DNA of 64,000 bases from Galaxea fascicularis (lineage: Eukaryota > Cnidaria > Anthozoa > Scleractinia > Euphylliidae), in the NCBI GenBank assembly GCA_948470475.1, contig OX419345.1:17281239-17345238 (forward strand). Reading direction: 5' to 3'. Position numbers and translations under genes: made by a program. Numbering within the stretch: the stretch's first letter is position 1; each line of letters starts with the position of its first letter. Positions 46,100-57,919 of the stretch are shown here, in pieces. The notes beneath the pieces were generated by a model, which was given only the letters and a program-made list of their open reading frames with translations, searched no databases and had not been told where the DNA came from.

Positions 46100-46328
46100 C
46101 TTTACGCGAATGATACACGGTTCAACATTTGTTGAGCAACAAATGTTGCGGCAACTTTTTGAACGGAATAGAGCCAAGCTCTATATTTTCGTTCAACAAC
46201 GTTCAACATGTCGAACGGCATATTTCGACGTTCAACATTACACGATACACTGTTCAACATTTGTGGAACAGCAGCTGCAACATTTGTTGCTCAACAAATG
46301 TTGAACTGTGTATCATTCGCTTTACGGA
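46100..46328. mobile_element. Palindromic MITE
   Basis: Left gcgaatgatacacggttcaa then catttgttgagcaacaaatg; right cattt gttgctcaacaaatgttg then aactgtgtatcattcgc, forming long complementary arms. The caacaaatgttg words also form local palindromes inside each arm. Confidence 0.75.
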
Positions 46329-48362
46329 TGTCGTAGGAAATATATATTTGATGCGAAAATGGACAAAGTTTGAAAAGAATTCAGTGCAAACGCGGCTTTG
46401 ATTTTTCGCCATAAGTGCCTAACAACATTCGTGACATTCAAACCTTGTAGAGAACCGTTCAAGTGAGACAAGTTTGCCCTATCCCGGGCGCATTTGATAT
46501 AATTAGTGTACGTTTGCCATTTCAGCAAACATACTCACATCACGCTGATGACTTCTGATATCCTCTTATTGTAGAAGAGGCATCTTTTCTGACAAAATTA
46601 CAGATTCTTATGTTTCCTTCATTTTCGTTGCGAAAATACTAGGACTGAGAACGCGCTCCTTAGGCTGCGATAATGTATAAAATGTGTTGATAAATTAAAA
46701 ATAATGTAATTGTAAACACCGAGGAAAACTTTGAACAGGCTTGACAACCCCTTACAAGGAGGTCACCATAATAAATTAACTACTGACAAAACATGCTACG
46801 AATGAATAAATAAATAACAAATATTCACAAAGTATGAAAATACGTTGAAAACAAATTAAAATTTAAACTTAAATCTAGATGAAGTACTTAGTTTGGCAGT
46901 GCATATTTCTGTAATAATATTTCATATTTCATAAGTAAACTGAACTGAACTGAACTGTTCTTACTGATTCAGAAAGCGCCTCAAGTATTCAAATAGTCGT
47001 GGTATTCCTTCAATTGCCGACAATTAAAGAAAGGGCAGCTCCAGTAGTATCTGCATTTCAGTTTGCAAAGGAACGTTCTCAACAAACATTAGACCTGTCA
47101 GGGAGCGTTGTAAGACAATTTATGCATGAGGGTGGAATTGCGGAAGTTAATTTCCTTAATTTTATGCGCACAAAGGATCGACAGTCTTGTCGCGTTCACG
47201 ACGTAAACATTGTACTTAAAGTTAGCGTTGTTTCTTTTGGCGCACTAAACTTTGGCCACCTTCGTCAGTCTTAACGAGAAATGCCCATTTATAATATTCA
47301 GCTATAAATAGATTTGGTAGAATCAGTGGTTTCAGAATAGTGTTCTTTGATAGACAATGAAACTTTGCGGGCCCTTCTTAGACTTTCTCTCGTGTTGATG
47401 GTCTCAGTAGTCAGATTCCGCGCAGCGTGTTTTGGAGTGGGGGGGGGGGGTGAGGTGCGAAGGAGGGGGGGCTGAAATGCGAATACGTAAACGTAAGTTA
47501 GCTGGTGGGTCCAGGGGCATGCTCCCCCGGGAAAATTTTGATTTCGGTTCCTCTGAAACGCCTGGAAATGCGTTTAAAATTATCACACAGTAACGCTTAT
47601 AAATTGCAAACTTTCAGAGCTTAAAGAGCGATCCTTTTACATGCAGCGTAGAAACTAAAAAAGGTTTGAAGATTACCCGATGTTAAAATTCACTATCATG
47701 GATTGGAATCTTCTCCACCGTAGATGGTACTGACCTGTATCAACCTTTAAATAAGAGAGGAATCCAACGATTTTACACCAATTGCCTTCAACTCAGGGAA
47801 GTAAACAAATGGAAATAAACAAAATAGTATAACCCTGACGGAAAAAATAAAACCGTGAGCCAGTGGCTGATATTTACTGTATATCAGAATCTTTGAAGAT
47901 ACGGGAATTTTTCTTTGTTGTTCCAGTCGGTTAGTTATTAATTCGTAAGCGTAGAGATGTAAGAGAAAGACGGTCTGTGTTTTCGTTACGACTGTTCAGG
48001 TTACTAAATCGCCTTTACGTCATTGTTGAGCGCAACCATGTTTTCAATCTTTGTTTTCCTCCTGAGAAGGCCGCTCGCCGAAAAAAGACAATTACAGGAC
48101 ATAAACCTGAAGTAGCATGAGCCCCCTCCCTTTTCCTTCAATCCTAAACATGCTGCACGGGCCCTGTTTACCCAAACGTTGCCGATGATGAATCGGTGTT
48201 CCGATTCGGTCTAGTAGGAAATGAACCTGAAAAAGGCGAAACCTTTTTTTTTTAATCTATAAGGCGTCTTGGTCTTTTTTTTAAGTACAGTATTGCATTC
48301 TGCAAATACTAAGCTTTCAGAACATGTATAGGTTGCAAAAGTTCTCCAGTCCGCACGCGCTA

Positions 48363-48455
48363 CTTACTTTCAGTAAGTAAATAATTAAGTAGGTACGCAA
48401 GTACATAGGTTGGTAAGGTAGTTAGGTAGGTAAAGTAAGTAAGTAAGAAAGTAAT
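48363..48455. repeat. GTAA/GTAG-type microsatellite
   Basis: Imperfect runs of gtaagtaa and gtaggtaa just upstream of copy C. Confidence 0.75.
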
Positions 48456-48568
48456 CTTTATTTATCAGTACACGGTAAAAATTCATCAGGGTCTATTTCT
48501 AACTGAACCACGGTAATTTCGCTATTTTGCCAGAGTGATCGTCACACGTTCCCCAGTAAAGCTGTGCG

Positions 48569-51500
48569 ATGGAATTCAGTAACACCATTAGTGACAACAG
48601 TTTGGTGTCAACACGGTCCAAGATCTTTGTTAGCAGTATGGTTGCAGCAGTTTTCTTGCTAAGTGCGATGGTTTTTATGGACGTGAATTTTCCGCTGACA
48701 AAACAAAAGCCATCAGCTCGTTTGGTAGAAATTGATCTTAAAGCCGGTGATATGCTGGCCTATCAAGTGGACCAACATATTGAGCTACAAGGGAATGAAG
48801 TACAAAAGGGTTAGTCTTTTTTCTATGGTTGCAATGTACTCTGAAATTTTATTCCATCTGTCCTAAAAAAAGGACGGCTATATAGTCAGAACGTCATAAA
48901 GTGTTTCGTCTTTGATGACATTAAGACTTCAACTGGCCATCAAAAGAACTGGGAAATGAGAGCAAGCTTTGTAAGTTGGTGCTTCAATTTTCCGCTGCGT
49001 GTAACTTGAAATTTTGGTGGCACTTGCACGATAAAAAGGGCAACTAATTTAAGGAACCTTTTTCGCAAAACTGAAACCCTTAACTTTTTACTTGTACTGC
49101 ACTGCAGCAACCATCCGTGCGATAGTCGGCACCCTGGTTGTCAATAAGACATCTGAGGAGTACTGGTTCCTAATGAAATTCAAGTTGACCCAAGTGGGTG
49201 GAGATCCTGTCACGAATTCGAAAGACCACAACATAATGACAGACTATCTCCTGGTTCGTCTCCAAATCACCTCAAGGTATAAGTACTTTTAGTTGAAACT
49301 TAATGATGTAGAACACTATCTCTATCAATTATTCAACTGAAATTTTCATCAACAGATTCAAATTTCCTACCAACCAGAATATATATGAAAAGATGAGGGA
49401 ACAATATTATAAACAGATAATTTAACAATTTGACGTTTTTGCTTTTTATGCATCTGTCAAAATGATGCGAACGTTATCAATAACTTTTTTTTCGCTTTCT
49501 GATTGGCTACATAAAACAGCTAAGAAATGTCATTGCTTAAGACGTTGATAGTTTGACGTGACGTCGATACGCTGCATAAATTAAAATCTTAATTCGCTTT
49601 CTGTGGAAAGTTGAATCAAATAGGCCATATTCGTATTCTCGGTATTGAACTGGATCTAGCATGAAGTGGAGGCTCTTGCGGGGGAAAACATTTACATATG
49701 AAAAGATTCCCCCGCAAGAGCCTCCACTTCGTGCTAGATCCAGTTCAATACCGAGAATACGAATATGGCCTATTCAAAACACGATCTGAAAGGCTTTTAA
49801 GAGACTTAAAACGTTTGCTTCGGTCCATGCCTCGGCATAGAAGCATCGAAGACTTTCAATTCGTCTAGCTCTTTGTCAGTAATTCCAAGCAAGGTTTTTG
49901 TTTAGTTCTTGTTCAGAGCGCCATTCGAGAAATTAAGAAGGTACGTCGATGTCAATAAGACTTGAATGGACAGTAAGGTTAGTGTTTCGAGAAGTTTTTC
50001 GTTGCGAGCAAAAGTACTAGTTCTGTTAAAAAAAGAAGTCTGATAGATATTTTTTGAAACTGAAACTGAACTGTTGGAATTGTTTTCGTTACTTTAAAAG
50101 AGTCTGCACAAACCACTTTAACCCCTGTTTTGATTCGATTAGCGCCTTTGGAGTCAGCGTTCCAAACAATTTTTTGCTAGCGGCATCTCCACTTAATTCC
50201 GGAAACACAGTTAAATTCATTACTTGTTCCATTACCGGGAGCTTCTACATAGGAGATGAGTTTCTCACTGAGAGCGAGTGCCATCTGCACAACTTAAGTT
50301 GAAAACAATATGGTCACGCGTGTCGCGCTACTCCGTCTTGCCACAATTTTCGCATTACATAAAATTTTATCTATCTTTACTCTTATTGATAACAAATAAA
50401 AAAAACCAATCAGAGCGCAACAAATTTGACAGATAATTTTTTAAAACATTGGCGAACAGACATTAGTACATTAGAGCTAAACGCGGGGCCTGGCCCCAAG
50501 TTATTCATTTTCCGTTTTTGTTCGTGAACTTTAGGCCTTGTCCACACTGATGCGCTTTTGTTTGAATGCGTTTTCGATAGGTGTAAAAACGCATCGATTG
50601 ATCTGCGTCCACACTGATACGGATGCCGTAGCGTTTTCAATACGATTCACTTTCAACAGTGTTTTCAAAAGGATCCGTTTTCGATGAAAACGCTCAGCGT
50701 TTTTGAGCGTATCAGTGTGGACGGGAGGCCAAAACGCATACATATTAATGCGTTTTCAAACAAAAACGCATCAGTGTGGGCATGGCCTTAGTTTAATTGT
50801 CAGCTTCCTCCTCGCCCCAACCCCCCAAGGGAAGGCCGGGAGAGAAAGAGATGTCTGAATTCCCAGCGTCATAATGTCGTCCCGTGACGTCACGGGCTTT
50901 AGCGTAAATGGTAAGACCCTTGAAATTTTGGACGTCCACCCTCGCCCTGCAACCTGAGAGAGAGAGAGAGAGACTTTATTTTATGAGGGTGACACATATT
51001 CTAACAGTAACTAACATTACTGATAAACTTTTGGCCTCTAAAAAATATGAAAATAACAAAAACTACATTAGCAATAGGTATAATTTACAATAGAAATAAA
51101 AGTAAAACTATAAAAATATTTCTAGAATTCGATAACGGGACAACAAACATCTATCTATTGTCATTAATTTATATCAAACGATCCCTTTGTCCTCTGAGAA
51201 TTTAGCACTATTTTCCCTGGAAGTTGGGGCGAGGAGACTGCTGTCACTTCATACTATGTGAACTTCTACTCTGACAAATTTCACGGGTCCTTGTTGTCAA
51301 CCTCTTGAGACTCCTGTTTTCCAAGGATGGATGCTCGTGTTGTTTGTCCTTGATTAGGGAGAAAAACCCGTAAAAAATTTGTACTCGGTTGAATTGATCA
51401 GTAGACGGCCTGAACCATGAAAGTCGTCCTTCTCAAATTAACTCTTGAATTTCAAATCATCTCTGTATGTTGTATATTAAAACCGTGCATAATCGTTTAT

Positions 51501-54500
51501 TTTTGCCCATGTGATAGTCACCTAGTTTTAATTTTTAATAGGCCATTAAGCCGCACAGGCAACAAAACCAGCGCGGAATCCTTTGAAGTCTTTGGGCCTC
51601 GTCACATTGATACAGAAGTCTTGAGACAAGTGCATTCAATCTTAGAGCAACTATTCCCAGTTGTGCAACGAAATCGTTACGAAGATGTTGATGGAGAGAG
51701 AACGACAGGCTCGAATTCACCCGATCCTGAAGAATCTCCTTTGCTTCCTGGCCCCGTGAAAATGCACCGAGAAGCGAAAACTTCCGACAGGAACTCAGGA
51801 GTTGTCATGATAAGGAGTCATTTCGACCGTGCAGATTTTGTCAACCTGTCTTCCGAGATTGATCTCGATTTGAAATATTCTGAGTCGGCTTCGATAAGCA
51901 AGAGCAATGGAATGATCACAGAGAGCCATGCCTATTTTTCAAAACAATTAAATTTCGGGGATCTGATTCATGATAAGAGCGGTTCAGATGTTCAAATGAT
52001 GAAAATAGCCATGACAAGTATGATTAAACCAACAAACAACTTCGAACTTGCGGAATTTGAAGGAGTAAGAGTCCGCTTTTTCGTGAAGCTCTTACTCCCA
52101 AAATCTATGGCTACTACTACTATGCAAATGGGTGCGGTTTCTAATTTAACCCTAACGCCCTCGAAGAATGCTAATGTCGACCAAACGCTCTACAACTTCT
52201 CGAGCATTCTTCTTCAACGGTCCCGGCGATCATCGAGCCTGGATGTCGACTATCCTTACACACTGTTTGAGAAGAAAGTACTCGGGATAACCGTAAAAGC
52301 AGAGGGAAGGTATTGGTTGAAACAAGGCGTCAAAATGGGAGAAAGTGCCATTCTTTCCATTGAAAGCTACAAAACAAAAATATTTGACAAGGAGTATTCA
52401 TGGAATGAATTGCAGAACCAAGAACCTACCCGCACCTCAAAATCATGGGGTGTAAGCATAGTAAGTGCATATCGTTTTCTTACTTATTTGCTTTCTTCCT
52501 GTTTTTGGGCATTGATGTGTAAACAGATCAAAGCGTTAAGTCAGTATTAGTCAATCTGCAAAGTTGCTTAGTTTCTTAGTCGAGAAATGCTATAACAACT
52601 GAGATAGCAATTTGGGTCACGAAGCATATAATGTATTATTTTGCATTGAATTGATGACACTATCTCTATTTTGATTGGCTACAAACACGCAGCTAAACGT
52701 GTTTGTTACGTCATACCTAGAGACAATAGTTTTATACTACCGATAATTAATTGCGTAATTAGCAACCATGACTCTTTTACTTCCTGATAGTGAAACAATA
52801 GCATTTTTTTTATCGCTGTGGCAGATTTACTATTCTATTCTCTAATCGCTGCGCTCAGCCGCATAGAAAACATTTCCCATATAAACGCTGGAGACAATAG
52901 AAGGGAACCGACCAGCCATCTCGGGGAGAGACCAGCCACATTTATTTAAATGCACGTTACAACATCGATTTAGCCCGGGTTAGGGCAATTTGCCCAAGAG
53001 CACTGTATATAAAGTAATAAGATAACGCAATCCTAACATTATAACGGTGATTAAAGTGAACCTAAACCCACGGAATATTTTTTTCGCTAAAATAAGTCTT
53101 TGCACCCTTTCGAAAAGCATTGCGCCCTTTTTTTTCTTCTCTCTCGCCAAATGTCAGCTTTTCATAGGCTTCCAAAATTACGGAAAAGTAAGCGTCATTT
53201 GGTACACGACCGAGTCAGAAGAGGCGTGGGTCTATTCTTGATTTTACGTCACAAACCGATTTGCATCGCATTAAGTCTTTGTAAACATGCATGCAAAGCA
53301 GTTTTTGACGTCAAATCAAGAATGGACCCACGCCCCTTTTCACTAGGTCGTGTACCAAATGATGCCTACTTTTTCGCAAGTTTTGAAGCCTATAAAAAGC
53401 CAACATTTGGCCAAAAAGAACAAGAAACGGCGCAATGCTTTTCGAACAGGTGCAAAGATTTATTCAGGCAAAAAAAAAAGGGTCTAGGTGCACTTTAAGC
53501 CGGATGCGTAAAACCAGTAAAAAACTCCTTCACGGAGGAAAAACTGGAAACATATCCTACAAACCAATGCATAATCACCCAAAGCAACCTCTGGAGATTA
53601 AAGATTATAAAACCCATGGGCAGTACAAACATAGAAAGAAAAATTCACCCCGTGCAAAGTACCTCGATGACTGATTGGCGTCAATGGAATATGCAAGTAG
53701 TGGTATAAATAACCGAAAGCTGCGAATGCCAACATGCATTGCAATGATACGTGTACCCATGGGAAATACATTCATTATCACCACGAGACTCACACAATTA
53801 AACTATCATTCCTCACGCATTCAGGTATATTTTGAGGTAGAAAAAATAAACGAATACTAAGTACTAAACGCAATTGCATCTATTTTCTTCTCTTTCATCA
53901 GAACTTTGGCATTCCTGTGATTAAATACTTCACCATTGGGGTAGCTTTTAGCCTAAAATTTACCCTCGGTTTGTCAAAATGGCATCCTTCGAGGTCTCCA
54001 GGTGTCACTTTTGCCGTGCAGGTAATAACCTATTTATCTTCTGCTAGACCACTCATAGATTACCAAGCCCGGTAAAAACCCATGATTAAATGTCAAACGA
54101 CTGTCTTTGCGTTGATTAGTACCTACGCTAGAATAACATTTGAGTGTGTCAGTTTTCGTTCGTGGACTAACTGCACACTGGCAGTGCCAAAGTATTCAAG
54201 CTCTGAGCCCGAAACCTGGTGTCTTCGTTCACTTATAGCTCACTGATTTACCACACCGGTTCTCTTTATTCCTCGGGTATCGAGGAATACCCACAGAAGG
54301 TCGATGGTAATTTAAGGGGGAGGGAGGTGGGGTGAAAGCAAACGTTTTGAAAAAAAAGATGGAGCTAAATAATTAACTGGAATACCCGTGTGGGGTTATA
54401 GATGTTTTCTAGCACCCGCACACACATTCCCTTTTTCTCATTAACTTGCACGAAACTGCGCCTTTTCAGTGTCCTAATCTGCGAGAAATTACTAGTTCAT

Positions 54501-54937
54501 GGGGAATTTCGTTGCTTTTCTGATTCACATTTTATCATCATTTCACGAGTTGATTTGACCAATTAAGACAAGTTCCCTGGCAACCATTTCCTTCTTTAAA
54601 TTACTGTTGATTTCTTCTTCAGATTCGGCCTTACGCCGAAGTTACAGCTAGCATCGAAGGACACCTTGCCGCCCTCATAATCAGAGCAGGGGTGTACGGA
54701 GATGGCACTCTCTTGAGTGCTGGTTTGCCTGCGACACTGTTCTTACGTAAACACCCCTCTGCGATTTCGTGTGCGACCGTGTCTGCCGACCTGACAGCAT
54801 TGAAGTTGAGTGCTGGTCTATACTATGAATTGTGTTTAAGTTTTCGCAGCTGTGGTGAACGGAAGAATCTGCTCAGGTTTGGGACATGGGCTGCCATTCG
54901 CAGGAACTGGACTTTGATGGAACCGCGCTGTAGTTGA
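48569..54937 (+). CDS. Copy C: single-pass membrane protein with furin-type site, array family
   Basis: Five exons, 48569-48809, 49108-49276, 51542-52460, 53902-54021 and 54623-54937 (stop TGA), phases 1-2-0-0, 587 residues, all junctions GT-AG. Membrane helix at about 19-41 (FVSSMVAAVFLLSAMVF) after an uncharged-to-basic N-tail, so probable type II. It shares ATIRAIVGTLVVNKTSEEYW, SFEVFGPRHIDTEVLRQVHS, MITESHAYFSKQLNFG and YTLFEKKVLGITVKAEGR with the other copies. QRSRR (furin-type) ends at about residue 366. The last exon has GVYGDGTLLSAGLPATL, four cysteines and GTWAAIRRNWTLM. Closest to dead copy A in all exons. The stretch from GETLTYRVDQ through the second exon loosely resembles N-terminal beta-sheet segments of large lipid-transfer proteins, an untested impression. 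Function unknown. Confidence 0.85.
49619..49773. mobile_element. Near-perfect hairpin MITE in intron 2 of copy C
   Basis: Arms of about 63 bp: ataggccatattcgtattct ... ggaggctcttgcggggg and its complement, with one or two mismatches (atgaagtgg against cacttcgtg) and a 20-base loop. Very high arm identity suggests a young insertion. Confidence 0.85.
50534..50787. mobile_element. MITE with GGCCTTGTCCACACTGATGC ends, TTA duplication
   Basis: Starts ggccttgtccacactgatgc and ends gcatcagtgtgggcatggcc, flanked by TTA (50531-50533 and 50788-50790). Inner words tgcgttttc and gaaaacgc recur as subterminal repeats. Lies in intron 2 of copy C. Confidence 0.8.
53051..53498. mobile_element. 448-bp fold-back element in intron 3 of copy C
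   Basis: Left ttaaagtgaacctaaaccc and right gggtctaggtgcactttaa; inner pairs include ttcgaaaagcattgcgcc/ggcgcaatgcttttcgaa and aggcgtgggtc/gacccacgcc. The open frames across it are by-products of the palindrome. Confidence 0.75.
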
Positions 54938-55458
54938 TGCACGTGCATGCGTGTGAATTATGGATCTTCTGTAGGGTTAGAGTTTTCATATAATCAAAGA
55001 GATGCTCATTTGTGTTTAAAACAGTAAAGGCGAGTGATTTAGTTTTAACTACAATAATAGTGCGTTTTAATGCGTTTCAATGCGTGTTGTAGGGTTAACA
55101 AGCCCTTTGAGAAACATACATACTGCGTTATTTTTTATAATATAACTAGCTGTGATTTTCTGCGTGAAACTGTATAAAATATTCCCACTAGAGCAAAGTA
55201 GTTATTCATACAATTAACTGCACTCATCACACTTAGTGAAAGTATCACCACTACACGTAACACGTAAACCAAATAACGTTCACTTTAAAACACTACTATG
55301 TAATGTTTCCAGTGGAGAATTTTAACCACTTCGGTTGCGTGGCAGAAACAAATCGTAAGACCATGGTAGAGCTTGAACACTCCTTCGATCAGCAACATTC
55401 TGTTCAATTCCGGGAATGTTATTGAAAAAATACAAATTAGACGTCCTGTGACTCCAGC

Positions 55459-56743
55459 TCAGGGTTGCTTTCTCGCTTCTTTCAATCTCGTCATCAGTCT
55501 GTCAGTCTTTTCCGAACGCTCCTCATCGTCCATACGGTCCCAGTCTTCGGTTTCAAGTTCCCGGCCAAATAGTTCTCTCTCTGTTTCTTTGTACTGTTGA
55601 GAGTTGGTCTCTAAAGCGTTTCGGGTCATGACGTCAAGATTTCTCCGCTGTTCTTCAGAACCGTGGGCCACTGCAAAAAATTGTAATCATGATTTACGCG
55701 GCTACGTTCTACCTTAGTGACTGCAACGGTTGATGCATCCGAGAAGGTGTTGCCGTAACCATTTCTTTCGTTAGGAAACTTAGAGCTATAGGTATACGGT
55801 AAACTATCTTGTTACAAGTACACAAATGAGACGATGAACAGCAGGAGGGTTGAACGATTTGCTCCAGCTGTGAGTCCTTTTTAATAGTGGAAAACCAAGT
55901 TCCATCGCGATCACAGTTCATTCAGTTTGCTTTCAATATTTATGCTCACTTTAAACAACTCGCTTTTAGCACGTTCACCTTGCATCTACCTTGGATACCC
56001 ATAAAACGCATTCAATTAATCATCTCACCCATGTCCAGGCTTCGAAGTGTTCCTCCTAACAATGACCGTACCAGATCCTCTGCCTCTTGACGCGAGCTTC
56101 TGGGACGATTAGGGCTGGATTCGACTGGAATCGGTTCTCTCACCGAGGGGGCAGAGGATGGAGGGATACTCCCAGAGCTGGAGACTGGTGTTCCGCGAAA
56201 CCTCGCGAGCTCCGCCTGCAGTCTCGCAATCTCGTTATCTTTCTGCTCCTCAGTTGTTGTCCGTACTGCTCGTTCACGCTCAAGTTCTCTCTCCAGTGCC
56301 GTAATCTGCTCCTTTTCTCTCTGTCTTTCTGTTTGAAATTCGTGTCTCATCTCTTGCTCGCGGCGCCGAATCTGTTCTTCCTCTTCTCTTTTCTTGCGAG
56401 CTTCTTCTCTCCGCTGCTCCGTGAGGTTTCTTCTCCTTTCCTCCTCTCGCTCTTCGCGAGTCTGCCGCCGATCTTCAACTCGTTGCCGGTTGGGAGGCTC
56501 CTCTCGAAACCACATGGACCAGGGCTCCACTGACCTTCCTACAGCTAAGTAAGAATGAAAAACGTTTGTGCTGAACCTTGAAAAATAGGCACCCAAGGCG
56601 CACATGAGCTATTTTGGTTTACGTACATGTAACAGGGAGAGGGTACCCTATTGAGCTAATATTCACATACTTGCAACAGGATCCACGAGTGGTAACTCAG
56701 AGCCGTGAACTTCCAGTGTCACTTGCTTCTGCCAATCGTCCAT
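55459..56743 (-). CDS. Coiled-coil protein, tail-to-tail with copy C
   Basis: Three visible exons on the minus strand: 56671-56758 (in-frame ATG at 56743), 56029-56538 and 55459-55670 (stop TGA), phases 1 and 1, giving 264 residues from that ATG. An acceptor (tttgttag) precedes 56758, so either a 5' UTR exon or further coding exons lie upstream. A hydrophilic N-part (MDDWQKQVTLEVHG, EPWSMWFREEPP) leads into about 100 residues of Glu/Arg/Gln-rich coiled coil (EEARKKREEEEQIRRREQE, ALERELERERA, IARLQAELARFRG), then a Pro/Ser-rich linker (SSSGSIPPSSAPSVREP), SSRQEAEDLVRSLLGG and a second charged helix (DDEERSEKTDRLMTRLKEA). No membrane segment or catalytic motif. Unrecognised. The duplicate at 35228-36481 is broken. 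Co-duplication with the membrane-protein genes is structural linkage, not proof of shared function. Confidence 0.72.
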
Positions 56744-57180
56744 AAAATGACGGTCAATCTAACAAACAGGCAGAGTATACATGAGAGTGAATTAAGCAGT
56801 AAACCTCGCGGCATGTCACGTTCCGTTGACCGACCCATCGGGGGTATTTTGTTTATCGTGTGAGTGACTAACAGCGGAAGATAAGTACCGGTAAGTAACA
56901 AGTAGGCTTTCTTCTGTTTTAAAAAAATCAGTCCGCAGTTTGTGCGAGTCTTACGCTTTTAAAACTATCTACACTGTAAATACTTTTGGTGACCAAGGTT
57001 TGCAGCTAGTTTCTTGGAAAGCACTACATGTACGTATCACTGAGGCAGAAACAAACAGAGAAACATGTGCTGATTTTTCCAAAATCTCTGAAAAATGACC
57101 TCAATTTTCAATGCTCACTTTCGTGGCTTTCTAGTAAAATGAGAAGCATCGTTTGCTACTTGTAGTTAGACAATTTTAGT

Positions 57181-57412
57181 CTCTTACACAGCCGTTATTA
57201 ATCAGTGGTCGTTTGATTTGATTTGATTTGATTCGAGAATTGTAAGCTTAAATTTGATTTGAGAGTTGTAAGAAATTAGAATTGTAAGGATTTAGAATTG
57301 TGAGAATTTACCGTTGTAAAGCGCTATGAGCAGTTCATGGAATAGCGCTATATAAAAGCATTAAATTAAATTAAATTAAATTATAATAACCACTGACAAA
57401 GGCTGTGTAAGA
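57181..57412. mobile_element. MITE ends enclosing a retrotransposon-like 3' tail
   Basis: The ends ctcttacacagcc and ggctgtgtaagag are inverted. Between them lies aagcgctatgagcagttc ... tagcgctatataaaagc followed by (attaa)n, the kind of stem and tail found at 3' ends of some animal non-LTR elements, and a gatttgatttgatttgatt run. Confidence 0.55.
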
Positions 57413-57807
57413 GAGCATTGTACGCGCAGCGATCAGAAAAAAAATATTTACGGGTCTTAATTGTGTGGAGTGAGAGATAAGCGTTAATTTGACCTACCAC
57501 TCTTTGAAAATCTCGTACGGTCAGATTTTTGCTTTCAGTAAGTAGAACTTCTTCAACCTCCTTAGCCTAGTGAGAAAAAACATTTCCTTCCATTTTAGAA
57601 CCAAAACTTAACAATTACACCATCTTGTTTCACCCGCGCACTCCTGGTCCTCTTTAGGATGTAAGTTTTCATAGTTGGAACGATATTGGGTTATATTTTG
57701 TGAGCACTGATCACATCTTAGAACCCTAAAAGTGTGGCGAATTTTCGTCAGTCAGTACAATTAAAAAAGCACAGTCTTGTCCCTTAAAAGGAAACAGTAT
57801 TTTTTTT

Positions 57808-57919
57808 ATAGGCTGCGAGCAAGCTCTCCCCGGGAGTAGGGGTGGGGAAAGGAACTTGCCCTCTCTTTCACCCTCTTTCCCTCTCTCTCCATCCCCCAAG
57901 AGAGCTTGCTCGCAGGCTA
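57808..57919. repeat. Inverted repeat with pyrimidine-rich centre
   Basis: ataggctgcgagcaagctct and agagcttgctcgcaggctac face each other across a gggg-rich then ctctctcc-rich centre. Confidence 0.65.

Larger units (their letters stand above)
44588..48568. other. Intergenic stretch between copies B and C, no gene seen
   Basis: About 4 kb. It contains a MITE (46100-46328), a C/G-rich patch near 47440-47530 (a G10 run and gggggcatgctcccccggg-like words) and microsatellite-like gtaa repeats near 48400. The longest open frame (46999-47274, 91 residues) has no recognisable domain and no splice context. Just before 48569, cagagtgatcgtcacacgtt resembles the sequence before the start of copy A, so a proximal promoter is probably shared by these two paralogues. 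Confidence 0.55.

Noticed and set aside
46999..47274. 91-codon open frame between copies B and C
   Set aside because: No domain, no splice sites in context and no paralogous counterpart in the other modules.
48569..52460. Assignment of the array proteins to BRICHOS or vitellogenin-type families
   Set aside because: Membrane topology and furin site recall BRICHOS proteins, but the conserved BRICHOS cysteine pair and aspartate are not visible in the expected region. The likeness to lipid-transfer N-terminal sheets is only a loose pattern, so no family name was given.
53100..53674. Two overlapping open frames of 79-132 codons in intron 3 of copy C
   Set aside because: They run through a fold-back element and read its palindromic arms; no protein pattern is visible.
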